35,769 bases of DNA from CAYWVR01 sp964461715 (GCA_964461715.1 CAYWVR010000033.1:1-35769), one strand, 5' to 3'. Shown: positions 19,414 to 27,361, counted from the stretch's first letter. Program-made: numbers and translations. Notes: generated from the letters alone by a model not told the origin.

Positions 19414-20154
19414 GTGACCCTCTTACACACGTACCAGGACGGGACCAGCTACTCCCGCCGCGACCCCGACGGCCCCATGCGGGACGCGGCGTGGCGGCGG
19501 CGGGTCGGGCCGTATAAGTCCTACACCGAGGCCGGGGCCGAGACGGTGAGCCTCGCGCGGCCGGAGCGGCTCCCGGAGGCCGACCTCTGGGCCGTCCTGC
19601 GGCAAAGGCGAAGCCGTCGCGAGCACGACCCGGAGGCCACGCTTTCGCAGGAGGAGCTCTTTCTGCTCCTCTGGGCGGCCCAGGGGGTGACCCGGGGCGG
19701 GGCCTGGCCGCTTCGGGCGGCCCCGTCGGCCGGAGCGCTCTACCCGGTGGAGACGTACGTGGCCGTGGCCCGGGTCGAGGCCCTTGCCGGCGGCCTGTAC
19801 CATTGGGAGCTGCCGGAGGAGCGACTGGCCGTCGTGGACGATGCCGCCGACGTCGCCGCCCGCGCCTGCCGCGCTTGCCTCGACCAGGGGATGGTCGCCC
19901 AAGGGGCCGCCACGTTCGTCTGGACGGCCGTCTGGGGCCGCGGGGCGTGGAAATACGGCGACCGGGCCCTCCGCTACGCGTACCTGGACGCGGGGCACCT
20001 GGCCCAGAACCTGCACCTGGCGGCCGAGGCCCTGGGGCTGGGAACGTGCATGATCGGGGCGTTTCTGGACGATGAGATGAACGCCCTGGTGGGCGTCGAC
20101 GGGCACGAGGAATCGGTCATCTACGCCGCCGCCCTCGGACGGCCGGTCGGATAG
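19414..20154 (+). CDS. SagB/nitroreductase-family oxidoreductase
   Basis: A 246-aa flavoprotein of the SagB branch of the nitroreductase fold. Hallmarks: LRQRRSRREHD near the FMN-binding N-terminus, LLLWAAQGVTR, RAAPSAGALYPVE, LYHWE, and the C-terminal YLDAGHLAQNLHLAAEALGLGTCMIGAF. SagB proteins dehydrogenate azolines in thiazole/oxazole-modified peptides, but many stand-alone homologues have unknown substrates. No YcaO cyclodehydratase or precursor peptide is nearby, so a RiPP role is not supported here. The GTG at 19414 lies behind AAGGAGGT. The next gene starts nine bases after its stop. Confidence 0.9.
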   Translation: MTLLHTYQDGTSYSRRDPDGPMRDAAWRRRVGPYKSYTEAGAETVSLARPERLPEADLWAVLRQRRSRREHDPEATLSQEELFLLLWAAQGVTRGGAWPLRAAPSAGALYPVETYVAVARVEALAGGLYHWELPEERLAVVDDAADVAARACRACLDQGMVAQGAATFVWTAVWGRGAWKYGDRALRYAYLDAGHLAQNLHLAAEALGLGTCMIGAFLDDEMNALVGVDGHEESVIYAAALGRPVG

Positions 20155-20162
20155 GAGGAAGG

Positions 20163-21152
20163 ATGGCCCGATTCGCCACGCCGCGGGTCGTCGTCAGCCG
20201 GTGCTTGGGTTTCGCGAGGTGCCGCTGGAACGGCCTCACGATCTCGGATCACTTCGTGGACCGGCTTCGGGGCCACGTGACGTTCTGCCCGGTGTGCCCG
20301 GAGGTTCGGATCGGCCTGGGCGTCCCGCGGGACCCGATCCGCGTGATTCGCGGCGAGGACGGCCCGCGCCTCTACCAGCCCGCGACGGAGCGGGACGTGT
20401 CGGCGGAGATGGCGGCGTTCACGAGCGAGTTCCTGGAGGCCGCGGGGCCGGTCGACGGGTTCCTCCTCAAGAGCCGCTCGCCCTCGTGCGGCCTGAAGGA
20501 CGTGAAGGTGTACGGAAGCGCGCTTCTCGGGGCCCAGACCGTGGGCCGGGCGGCCGGGCGGTTCGCGGGGCCGGTCCTGGAGCGCCTCGGCCACCTGGCC
20601 ATCGAGGACGAGGGCCGCCTCAACAACTTCATCCTCCGCGAGCACTGGTTGACGAAGCTCTACGCCCTGGCGGCGTTTCGGGAGCTTCGGAGCGGGTGCG
20701 AGGCGGCGGGGGACTGGGGCCTCGGGCCGCTGGTCGAGTTCCACGCCCGCTCCAAGTGGCTGCTCATGGCCCACAGCGAGGTCGTGGCCCGCGAGATGGG
20801 CCGCCTCGTCGCCAATCACGACGGGGGCCCGGGGCGGGAGGTCTACGAGGCGTACGGCGAGGCCCTGGCCCGGGCCCTCTCGCGTCCGGCAAAGTTCCAG
20901 GCGAACGTCAATGTCCTGATGCACATGCTGGGGCACGTCTCGGACGGCCTCTCGGGGGCGGAGAAGACCCTCTTCCTGGATACGCTCGAGAAATACCGGG
21001 CGGGGCAGGTGCCGCTGAGCGTCCCCGTGGCCCTGGTGCGGAGCTGGGCCCTGCGTTTCGGGCGCGAGAAGCTGCTCACGCAGACCTTCCTGGAACCCTA
21101 TCCGGAAGCGCTCGTCGAAATAACGGATTCCGGGAAGGGACGCGGGGCGTGA
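20163..21152 (+). CDS. DUF523-DUF1722 fusion protein (YbgA-like)
   Basis: A 329-aa two-domain protein. The N-terminal DUF523 part has SRCLGFARCRWNG, FCPVCPEVRIGLGVPR and LLKSRSPSCGLKDVKVY, with conserved cysteines that may bind a metal or an Fe-S cluster. The C-terminal DUF1722 part (from about residue 185) has RSKWLLMAHS and the NVLMHMLGHVS helix, and resembles E. coli YbgA. The E. coli protein lies next to the photolyase gene, but the biochemical role is unknown. The ATG at 20163 follows AGGAGGA. The stop overlaps the GTG of the next gene (GTGA), so the two are coupled. Confidence 0.92.
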   Translation: MARFATPRVVVSRCLGFARCRWNGLTISDHFVDRLRGHVTFCPVCPEVRIGLGVPRDPIRVIRGEDGPRLYQPATERDVSAEMAAFTSEFLEAAGPVDGFLLKSRSPSCGLKDVKVYGSALLGAQTVGRAAGRFAGPVLERLGHLAIEDEGRLNNFILREHWLTKLYALAAFRELRSGCEAAGDWGLGPLVEFHARSKWLLMAHSEVVAREMGRLVANHDGGPGREVYEAYGEALARALSRPAKFQANVNVLMHMLGHVSDGLSGAEKTLFLDTLEKYRAGQVPLSVPVALVRSWALRFGREKLLTQTFLEPYPEALVEITDSGKGRGA

Positions 21153-22117
21153 GCGAGGCGAAGGAGACCCGAGAAGGGCGGTTCGAGCCGCCGCCGGGCT
21201 TTCGGGGCGCGGCCCGGGAGGCGCCTCGGCGGCCCCCGCCCGGCGAGCCCCGCCTCTCGACCCTCTCGAAGCCGCCCCGCGAGGTGCCCCTTTCGGTCCG
21301 CGTCGGAAACCTGGCCGGCGGTGGCCTGGCCCTGTTCGGCTGGCTCTTCGGCGGGTTCGGCATGATCTTCGTCTGGGTCTTCGCCACCCAGGGCGACTAC
21401 ACCGCATGGTGGGACTTTCGCGGCGAGGTCGCGACCGTCCAGGGGGTTGTCGATGCCGTCGAGGAGACGAGCTTCTCCCAGAACGATACCCCCGTCCACG
21501 CCAATCGGTTCACGTTCGCAACCCCCGACGGGACGCTTTGCGAGGGCACGAGCTACTCGACCGGCCGCCGCGTGGAGCCCGGCCAGGCCGTGACGGTCGA
21601 ACATCCCCCCGGCCGGCCCTCGGCGGCCCGGATCGAGGGTCTGCGGCGGGCCAAGTTCTCGCCGTGGGTGGCCTTGGTCTTCATCTTTCCGGCCGTGGGG
21701 GCGGGCCTGGCGGGGGCGGGACTCGCGTTCGGGCACCGGGCGAACCGGCTCCTGAAATACGGGCGGCTGGCCATGGGCACGCTCGAGAGCTGCGAGCCGA
21801 CGAACACCCGCGTCAACAAGCAGACCGTCTACAAGCTCCGGTTCCGCTTCGAGGCGGGCGACGGCAAGACCTACGAGGTCACCGCCCGGACCCATCGCAC
21901 GGGCCGCCTGATGGACGAGGAGACCGAGCCGTTGCTTTACGATCCCATGCGGCCGGAGAAGACTGTGCTCGTGGACCAGTTGGCGGCGGGGGTGTGGGCG
22001 GACCGGCAGGGCCGGCTTCACGCGAAACGCCCCCTGCGGGGCCTTCTGGCGGGGGTCCTGCCGATGGCGGTGATTTTCGGACATGGGACGGCGCTGCTCG
22101 TCCACTGCTTCGGATAG
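21149..22117 (+). CDS. DUF3592 membrane protein
   Basis: A 322-aa membrane protein starting with a GTG that overlaps the preceding stop. A proline-rich N-terminus (about 45 residues) is followed by hydrophobic helices near 54-78, 174-194 and 303-320. Between them lie two soluble beta-rich segments of the DUF3592 type: one near 95-160 (VDAVEETSF ... VTVEHPPGRPSAARIEG) and one near 205-290 (GTLESCEPTN ... LLYDPMRPEKTVLVD). DUF3592 proteins are uncharacterised. The duplication of the domain within one protein is seen in other members of the family as I recall it. Function unknown. Confidence 0.8.
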   Translation: MSEAKETREGRFEPPPGFRGAAREAPRRPPPGEPRLSTLSKPPREVPLSVRVGNLAGGGLALFGWLFGGFGMIFVWVFATQGDYTAWWDFRGEVATVQGVVDAVEETSFSQNDTPVHANRFTFATPDGTLCEGTSYSTGRRVEPGQAVTVEHPPGRPSAARIEGLRRAKFSPWVALVFIFPAVGAGLAGAGLAFGHRANRLLKYGRLAMGTLESCEPTNTRVNKQTVYKLRFRFEAGDGKTYEVTARTHRTGRLMDEETEPLLYDPMRPEKTVLVDQLAAGVWADRQGRLHAKRPLRGLLAGVLPMAVIFGHGTALLVHCFG

Positions 22118-22149
22118 GGGTTTCGGACCGCGTCTTTCCCAGAAAACTG

Positions 22150-22178
22150 TTGACGCGACGGTCGCAAAAAGGCATGCA
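22150..22178 (+). promoter_or_regulatory. Weak promoter candidate for the TM2 operon
   Basis: TTGACG at 22150-22155 is a good -35, but the -10 position (CATGCA, 22173-22178) is poor. The near-palindrome GCGACGGTCGC (22155-22165) beside the -35 could be an operator. The stretch is AT-richer than its surroundings. Confidence 0.3.
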
Positions 22179-22249
22179 TGGAGTAGGGGAAGGAGCTGTT
22201 TCCTCGTCTCGTCGGTTACGCACGTCGGGAACCGGAAAGGAAACTGTCC

Positions 22250-22555
22250 ATGAGCGAGTCGCCCCAGTCGCCCGAGACCCAAGGTCCGCCTCTCCCGGAG
22301 CCCGAACCGGGGCCTGTGCCGCCCGCGGGTGGCACGCCGCCCAAGTCGAAGGTGGTGGCCGGCCTGCTCGGGATTTTCCTGGGCGGTCTGGGCATCCACC
22401 GGTTCTACCTCGGGTACACGACGATCGGCATCCTCCAGATCGTGGCCAACATCGCCTGCGGGGCGGGGGCCGTCTGGGGCCTGATCGAGGGCATCCTGAT
22501 CCTCTGCGGTTCCACCATCACGACCGACGCCGAGGGCCATCCGCTTGTTGACTGA
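22250..22555 (+). CDS. TM2 domain protein
   Basis: A 101-aa membrane protein. A Pro/Glu-rich N-terminal tail of about 33 residues precedes the TM2 domain: two helices joined by the GGLGIHRFYLGYTTIGILQI loop, ending in GAVWGLIEGILILCG. The domain's conserved H-R-F-Y-L-G and the small residues are all present. TM2 proteins are widespread but mostly uncharacterised. The ATG follows GGAAAGGA. It is followed by a 53-aa membrane peptide and a DUF2752 protein on the same strand, probably one transcript. Confidence 0.92.
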   Translation: MSESPQSPETQGPPLPEPEPGPVPPAGGTPPKSKVVAGLLGIFLGGLGIHRFYLGYTTIGILQIVANIACGAGAVWGLIEGILILCGSTITTDAEGHPLVD

Positions 22556-22631
22556 CGGGGCGTCCGGCCCCGGCCAAAGACGCGCATTTTGACAAGGACC
22601 GCACGCGAGAACCGCAGGGAAGGAGCGTTAC

Positions 22632-22793
22632 ATGCCGCAAGGCGAAGAGTTTTTCCTCGGACTCAACAAGAACGGCGGAATCCTGTTCATCATCCTGCTC
22701 GTCTTCTGCTTCCCGCTTTGCTGGATTCCGTTCGTCGTGGACAGCATGAAGGCCGAGAAGCTGCCCCCGGCAGGGCCCGGCGAAGGCGCCTGA
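22632..22793 (+). CDS. Small membrane peptide between TM2 and DUF2752, 53 aa
   Basis: A 53-codon frame with an ATG behind AAGGAG. It has a short polar start (MPQGEEFFLGLNKNGG), one long hydrophobic helix (about residues 17-36, ILFIILLVFCFPLCWIPFVV) and a charged, Pro/Gly-rich tail. The FCFPLCWIPFVVDS pattern, with two cysteines and Trp-Ile-Pro, looks like a conserved motif and not a chance frame. Spacing to its neighbours (76 bp and 20 bp) fits an operon with the TM2 and DUF2752 genes. No named family was recognised. Confidence 0.65.
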   Translation: MPQGEEFFLGLNKNGGILFIILLVFCFPLCWIPFVVDSMKAEKLPPAGPGEGA

Positions 22794-22813
22794 CCGTCGT
22801 CTGAGGTGAGCAC

Positions 22814-23185
22814 GTGCGCGCAGGCTGGACCCGCGGGCTCGGCGTCGCCCTCCTGGCCGGATGGGTGGGCTGGAACCTCTACTGGCTCGCCCGGGGCCAG
22901 ATTCCGCCGGCGGTCTTCAAGGTCCTGACGGGCCTTCCCGCCCCGACGACCGGCGGGACGCGGGCGATGTGCGCTTTGGCTCGCGGAGAGGTGGGCGAGT
23001 CGCTGGCCTGGAACCCCCTGGCTGTGCCCTTGGCCGCCCTCTTCGCGCTCAGCGTGGGATGGCTGGCCGCAAGGCTCGTGTGCCAACGGCGACTGGGGCT
23101 GCCGAAGGCGTTCCTTTGGGCTTGGATCGGGCTTCTGGCCGTGGCGTGGGTCGTGAAGCTGACCGGCGACCCCGCGTGGTGGTGA
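22814..23185 (+). CDS. DUF2752-like membrane protein
   Basis: A 123-aa protein with three hydrophobic helices. The segment VLTGLPAPTTGGTRAMCALARGEVGESLAWNPLAVPL matches the DUF2752 pattern (CPxCGxTRA ... G ... AL ... NPL), except that both cysteines of the usual CPxCG are replaced (APTTGG). DUF2752 genes often sit next to TM2 genes, as here. The GTG at 22814 follows GAGGTGAG. Function unknown; loss of the cysteines suggests that any metal or disulphide role is absent in this copy. Confidence 0.75.
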   Translation: MRAGWTRGLGVALLAGWVGWNLYWLARGQIPPAVFKVLTGLPAPTTGGTRAMCALARGEVGESLAWNPLAVPLAALFALSVGWLAARLVCQRRLGLPKAFLWAWIGLLAVAWVVKLTGDPAWW

Positions 23186-23191
23186 CGGCGC

Positions 23192-24031
23192 CTACTCCGG
23201 CAGGCCCGAGGCCAGCCGACGCAGGTGATGGATGTAGGCCACGCGCTCGGGGGTCAGGTCCCGGGCCACTTCGGCCGTGTCGCGGTAGATCTCGAGCATG
23301 AAGACCCCGCCGTACTCGACCGCCGCCAGCGTCCGGGCGACGTCCTCGAAGGGAATGACCCCCATGCCCGGCAGGTGATGCGTGTCCTCGGTCCGGTCGT
23401 TGTCGTGCAGGTGGACGCCCCACAGGCGGGGCCCCATCTGGCGGATCATCTCGGTCTCGCGGCGGGCCATGGCGGCATGGCCGACGTCGTAAGCCAAGCC
23501 CAGATGCGGACTTGCGACGTCGTCCACGATCCGCCGCAGAACGGCCGCATCCGACCCGAACATCGGCGGGGGCATGTTCTCCAGGAGAAACCGGACGCCC
23601 GCCTCCTCGGCCGCCTTCGCCAGGCGCTCGGCGCTGGCCGCCAGGGCCGCGGGCCGCCACGGGTCGTCGGCCGTGTCGCCCGGCCCGACCGGGTGGACGA
23701 TGACGTCGCGGGCCCCGAGATCGCGGGCGTAGGCGGCCTCGGAGGCGGCCAGGGCCTGGGCGTCGGCCCGGACGGTCGCGTCGGCGGCCGAGAGGTCGAA
23801 CAGGGGCCCGTCCGGGAACATCTCCAGCTGGATGTAAGCGTGGAGGCTGTCGATCGCCAGGTCCGCCTCCTCGGCGATCTCGCGAATATGGCCGGCCGTG
23901 ATGCCCTGGAGAACATTCCGGTAGACCTGGATGCAGCGGATTTCGGCCCGACCGGCCAGGGCGATCTCCTCCTCGACGTCCCACTTCTCGAAGTCGAAGG
24001 CGATGATCGCCCCAAGTTCGAGTTCACTCAT
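23192..24031 (-). CDS. Sugar phosphate isomerase/epimerase-like protein (AP_endonuc_2)
   Basis: A 279-aa TIM-barrel protein of the xylose-isomerase-like superfamily. Typical positions: DSLHAYIQLEM near 61-71, VIVHPVGPG near 109-117, FLLENMPPP near 147-155 (catalytic Glu), HLGLAYDVGHA near 175-185, WGVHLHDND near 204-212 and VFMLEIYRD near 243-251. These give the metal ligands E, D, H and E of the fold. The substrate is not predictable; relatives act on sugars, inositols or hydroxypyruvate. The ATG overlaps the mcsB stop as ATGA, so it is translated from the mcsA-mcsB transcript. This is an unusual partner for those genes. Confidence 0.88.
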   Translation of the reverse strand: MSELELGAIIAFDFEKWDVEEEIALAGRAEIRCIQVYRNVLQGITAGHIREIAEEADLAIDSLHAYIQLEMFPDGPLFDLSAADATVRADAQALAASEAAYARDLGARDVIVHPVGPGDTADDPWRPAALAASAERLAKAAEEAGVRFLLENMPPPMFGSDAAVLRRIVDDVASPHLGLAYDVGHAAMARRETEMIRQMGPRLWGVHLHDNDRTEDTHHLPGMGVIPFEDVARTLAAVEYGGVFMLEIYRDTAEVARDLTPERVAYIHHLRRLASGLPE

Positions 24032-25080
24032 TGTCCGGTGGCACCCAATCGTTGGCGGATGTGGTCGGCCCGGGCGGCGTCGCGGGCTGATTCGGGAAGC
24101 TCGGCCCCCGCGAGGCGCTGAATGTGGCCCGGCCGCGTCAGAAGGAACAGCTCGTTGACCGTGGCGATGTCGACGTCCTCGATCCGTCCCAGGTGAATCC
24201 CCAGCCGCATTGCCGACAGGAGCATCAGCGTCTCGTCGCTCGAGACCTTGCGGGCGTGCGTCAGGAGGCCTCGGGCCCGGTAGATTTTGTCGTCGAGGGC
24301 CGTGCGGCCGTCGGCGAGGAGGGTCTCGCGGGCCTGGCGCTCGTAGTCGAGAATCTGGGGCACTACGCCCCCGAGGTTCCCCAGGATTTCCTCCTCGCTG
24401 CGTCCCAGGGTGGCCTGGTTGGAGATTTGGTAGACGTCGCCGGTGGCCTGGGTCCCTTCACCGTAGAGCCCCCGCACGGCCAGCCGGAGGCGGGCCACGG
24501 CCCGGAAGACCTTCTCGATCTGATTGGTCAGGGCGAGGGCGGGAAGGTGGAGCATGACGCTGGCCCGCATGCCCGTGCCGACGTTCGTCGGGCAGGCGGT
24601 CAGATACCCCAATTGCGGCGAGAACGCATAGCTGGTGTGGCTTTCGAGGCGATTGTCGAGGTCGTCGACGGCCGCCCAGGCGTCCTGGAGCTGGAGACCC
24701 GAGCGGATGACCTGGAGCCGGAGATGGTCCTCCTCGCAGGCCATGACGGCGGTGCACTGGTCCGCGTCGACGGCCACGCCGCGCGGACCGTCGGCGGCGG
24801 CCAGCTCGCGGCTGATCAGGTGCCGCTCCACGAGGCACCGCCGGTCGATGGGCCCGAGGGCCTCGACGTCGAACCAGGTCAGGCCCTCGGCGGCCCGGAA
24901 GATGACCTCCCGCAGTTGCTGCTTCAGCTCCTCCTGCTCGGACTCCGACAGTCGTGTGCCGAAGGGGCGACCCACGACGTTGCGGGCCAAGCGGACCCGG
25001 GTCGAGAGGACGATGTCGCCGTCCGGACCGCCGGGGCGGAGCCACTGGCCGGGGGATTGGGTCAGCTCGTCAAGCGTCAC
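24028..25080 (-). CDS. mcsB: Protein arginine kinase McsB
   Basis: A 350-aa kinase of the ATP:guanido phosphotransferase family. It phosphorylates arginines in proteins and marks them for ClpCP degradation in Firmicutes. Visible: STRVRLARN (26-34), CEEDHLRLQ (115-123), the active-site cysteine C163 in GYLTACPTNVGTGMRASV, and the RGLYGEGT loop. The C-terminal region RGLLTHARKVSSDETLMLLSAMRLGIHLG matches the pArg-binding part of McsB. The GTG start at 25080 overlaps the mcsA end by 11 bases. Neither ctsR nor clpC is in the window, although they are usually in the same operon in Firmicutes. Confidence 0.95.
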   Translation of the reverse strand: MTLDELTQSPGQWLRPGGPDGDIVLSTRVRLARNVVGRPFGTRLSESEQEELKQQLREVIFRAAEGLTWFDVEALGPIDRRCLVERHLISRELAAADGPRGVAVDADQCTAVMACEEDHLRLQVIRSGLQLQDAWAAVDDLDNRLESHTSYAFSPQLGYLTACPTNVGTGMRASVMLHLPALALTNQIEKVFRAVARLRLAVRGLYGEGTQATGDVYQISNQATLGRSEEEILGNLGGVVPQILDYERQARETLLADGRTALDDKIYRARGLLTHARKVSSDETLMLLSAMRLGIHLGRIEDVDIATVNELFLLTRPGHIQRLAGAELPESARDAARADHIRQRLGATGQ

Positions 25081-25561
25081 CCGGGGCTTCCTTCTCGTGG
25101 ATGAGATCGCGCAGGCGAGCCGCCTCCTCGTATTGCTCGGCGCCGACGGCCTTCTGGAGCTGCCTCCGGAGGCCCATCAGCTCCCGCTGGGCCTTCAGAC
25201 CCGCCCCGACGCGGCGAGGCATCTTGCCGGTGTGTTCGGCGGCCCCGTGGACCTTGCGGCAGACGTCGTCGAGGGGCTCGGCGAAGACCTCGTAATCGTG
25301 CGGGCAGCCCAGGCGACCGCCCTGGCGGAACTCCGCGTACGTCAGGCCGCAGTCCGGGCACGCCAGCTTCGCTTCGCCCCGGGCCGTCTCGTGGGCCTGG
25401 AGCATGCCCGTCAGCACTTCCTGGAGGTTGACGGGCCCCTGGATGGCGATGCCGTCCTCGCGGGCGCACTCCTCGCACAGGTGCCGCTCGATCTTCTCGT
25501 TCTTGACGATCTCGGTGACGTGGATGGTGGCGGGCTGCTTCTTGCACTTCTGGCAGAGCAT
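25070..25561 (-). CDS. mcsA: McsA, zinc-finger activator of McsB
   Basis: A 163-aa protein with the McsA layout: zinc motifs C3-x2-C6, C29-x2-C32 and C68-x2-C71, a single-cysteine fourth site (GCPHDY, C86) where Firmicute McsA usually has CxxC, and a C-terminal UVR motif (LQKAVGAEQYEEAARLRDLIHEKE). McsA activates McsB and controls the CtsR/Clp heat-shock system in Bacillus. The ATG at 25561 gives the first zinc motif at the very N-terminus; an in-frame start at 25585 would add eight residues. It heads the mcsA-mcsB-isomerase operon behind a good promoter. Confidence 0.93.
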   Translation of the reverse strand: MLCQKCKKQPATIHVTEIVKNEKIERHLCEECAREDGIAIQGPVNLQEVLTGMLQAHETARGEAKLACPDCGLTYAEFRQGGRLGCPHDYEVFAEPLDDVCRKVHGAAEHTGKMPRRVGAGLKAQRELMGLRRQLQKAVGAEQYEEAARLRDLIHEKEAPGDA

Positions 25562-25588
25562 ATGGACGGTCTCCCGGGTCGGCACCCC

Positions 25589-25617
25589 ATCTTAGGGGCC
25601 CCCGGAGGCCAAGTCAA
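25589..25617 (-). promoter_or_regulatory. Promoter of the mcsA-mcsB-isomerase operon
   Basis: On the minus strand TTGACT (25612-25617) and TAAGAT (25589-25594) are 17 bases apart, with a predicted start of transcription near 25582 and a leader of about 21 bases. No CtsR box (tandem GGTCAAA) is visible next to it, so stress control may differ from that in Firmicutes. Confidence 0.7.
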
Positions 25618-25666
25618 CCAGCCGTCGGCGACCGGTTCGAGCGTGCCGCCAGCCGCTCCCGGGGGG

Positions 25667-26959
25667 TCATCCGCGCTTCTTCTCCCACTTCGCCAGGTAT
25701 GCCACTTGGCCCAGCGTCCGGCCCTCACGAATCTCGGCCCGCATGCGGTTCTCGGCCTCCAGTACGTCCTGGGCGCGGTTCGCGAGCTCCACGACCCTGG
25801 CCTTCGGAAGGACCACGAGACCGTCGGCGTCGCCCACGAGCCAGTCGCCCGGGAAGACCTCGACCCCCGCCAGCCGGATCGGCCCGCCGATCTCGCCATA
25901 CCCCTTGGGGTACCCCGCGTGGCTGCATACCACCCGTGCGTGGGCGGGGAAGCCGAGGCGGCGGATCTCGTCGGTGTCGCGGATGCCCCCGTCGATCACG
26001 ACGCCGCCGGCCTTCTGCTGGAGGGCACTTTCGGTGGCCAACTCGCCCCAGACGGCGGGCCCCCCGCCCCCCGCCTCGATGGCCACGACGGCGCCCGGCT
26101 CGACGTGATCGATCGCCTCGACGCTTTTGGCGTAGTCGCCCGGCGCGGTGCGGACCGTCAGGGCCGGGCCGATAAGTTTAGCGCCCGGCGTGACTTGCGC
26201 GAGCGCGGTGATGGCGGGACGATGGTGGGCGGCATCGGAGAGGTTCGCCGTCGAGACCCGCGCGAGGACCTCCCGCACGTCCTCGGCGCCCGCGCGGCGG
26301 AAGAGTTCCGTGGGCACGGCCTCGCCGGAATCGAGGGCCCGGCGGACATCGGCGGCGGCCCGGGCGGGGTCGACGGCCTTGGTAATCGCGCCCCCCACGA
26401 TCACGATGGATGCCCCCGCGGCGGCCGCTTTCGGGGCAGTCTCGCTGTGAATCCCGCCCGCCGCGGCCAGGGGCACGTCCGTCAGAGGGGCCAGCTTCGA
26501 GAGTAGCTCGAACGGCCCGCCGCCCGTCATCTGGACGTCGATGGGGCAGTGGACCGAGACGAACGCCGCGCCCCACGCGGACGCCTTCTCGACCACTTTC
26601 TCCGGCTCGGCGGCCCCGAGAAGGTCGATTCCGACCCCCAGGCCGTAGTTGCGGCCCACCTCGACGCACTCGCGGATCGTCGATTCGCTGGCCGTCGCGA
26701 GGACGACGGCGTAGTCGGCCCCGGCCTTGGCGGCCGCTTCCATCTCCACGCGGCCGGCGTCGGCGGTCTTGGTGTCGGCGACGACCTTCTTCGTCGGGAA
26801 CCGCTCCCGGAGGGCCCGGACGGCGTCCAGACCCTCGCTCTTGATGAGAGGCGTCCCGGCCTCGATCCAGTCGACGCCGCCGGGCACGGCGAGGTCGGCA
26901 ATGGCGAGGGCCCGCTCGAGGTCCAGCAGGTCGAGGGCGAGCTGGAGGGTGGCGGGCAC
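25667..26959 (-). CDS. Hexulose-6-phosphate synthase / RraA-like fusion
   Basis: A 430-aa two-domain protein. Residues 1 to about 215 are a hexulose-6-phosphate synthase/KGPDC-type TIM barrel: WIEAGTPLIKSEG, VVADTKTADAG with the conserved Asp-x-Lys-x-x-Asp residues, and AAAGGIHSETAPKAAAAGA. Residues about 230-425 are RraA/HMG-aldolase-like, with GELATESALQQ, then VVIDGGIRDTDEI, which carries the G-x20-R-D pattern of metal-dependent HMG/CHA aldolases, and PGDWLVGDADGLVVLP. The same fusion is known from archaea and some bacteria. The first half would join formaldehyde and ribulose-5-phosphate or run the reverse; the role of the second is uncertain. No hexulose-phosphate isomerase is adjacent. 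The GTG at 26959 follows AAGGAG, 27 bp after queD. Confidence 0.9.
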   Translation of the reverse strand: MPATLQLALDLLDLERALAIADLAVPGGVDWIEAGTPLIKSEGLDAVRALRERFPTKKVVADTKTADAGRVEMEAAAKAGADYAVVLATASESTIRECVEVGRNYGLGVGIDLLGAAEPEKVVEKASAWGAAFVSVHCPIDVQMTGGGPFELLSKLAPLTDVPLAAAGGIHSETAPKAAAAGASIVIVGGAITKAVDPARAAADVRRALDSGEAVPTELFRRAGAEDVREVLARVSTANLSDAAHHRPAITALAQVTPGAKLIGPALTVRTAPGDYAKSVEAIDHVEPGAVVAIEAGGGGPAVWGELATESALQQKAGGVVIDGGIRDTDEIRRLGFPAHARVVCSHAGYPKGYGEIGGPIRLAGVEVFPGDWLVGDADGLVVLPKARVVELANRAQDVLEAENRMRAEIREGRTLGQVAYLAKWEKKRG

Positions 26960-26986
26960 GGGCGGGCGCTCCTTGGCGGTAAGTCC

Positions 26987-27361
26987 CTATTGTTCAGGAC
27001 GATACGTCGCGCCGCACGTCCTGGATTCCCAGGCCGTGACGGCCGCCACGTCCACCCCCTCGGGCAGCTTCTCGGCGACGCGCCGGGCCACCTCGCGGGC
27101 GAGGTTCTCGCACGAGGGGTTCACGCGGTCGAAGGGGGCGACGTCGTTCAAGTACGCGTGGTCGAAGGGCTCGAGAACCTCGGCGAGGGCCCGCTTGGCC
27201 TCGGCAAAGTCGAGGAGCATGCCCGCCGGCCCGAGGGTCCGCCCCGCGAGGACGAGGATGATCCGCCAGTTGTGGCCATGAAGACGCTCGCACTTGCCTT
27301 TATACGCGCGGAGGCAGTGGGCCGCGCTGAAGGTGCCCTCGACGGTCAGCTCGTATGCCAT
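26987..27361 (-). CDS. queD: 6-carboxytetrahydropterin synthase QueD
   Basis: A 124-aa enzyme of the queuosine pathway that makes 6-carboxy-5,6,7,8-tetrahydropterin from dihydroneopterin triphosphate. Zinc ligands are H15 (FSAAH), H28 and H30 (CERLHGHN), with the catalytic C24. The mid-part FDHAYLND and the C-terminal TAWESRTCGATY complete the family pattern, with the Glu of WES in the pterin site. Length matches QueD. No queC, queE or queF gene is adjacent; the next gene on its strand is the HPS/RraA fusion, probably co-transcribed. Confidence 0.94.
   Translation of the reverse strand: MAYELTVEGTFSAAHCLRAYKGKCERLHGHNWRIILVLAGRTLGPAGMLLDFAEAKRALAEVLEPFDHAYLNDVAPFDRVNPSCENLAREVARRVAEKLPEGVDVAAVTAWESRTCGATYRPEQ

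Noticed and set aside
19414..20154. A RiPP (thiazole/oxazole peptide) cluster suggested by the SagB-like protein
   Set aside because: No YcaO cyclodehydratase, precursor peptide or exporter is adjacent. Stand-alone SagB-like nitroreductases are common.
22569..22631. TTGACA at 22589-22594 as a promoter for the 53-aa peptide
   Set aside because: No acceptable -10 lies 16-18 bases downstream, and the gene is close enough to the TM2 gene to share its transcript.
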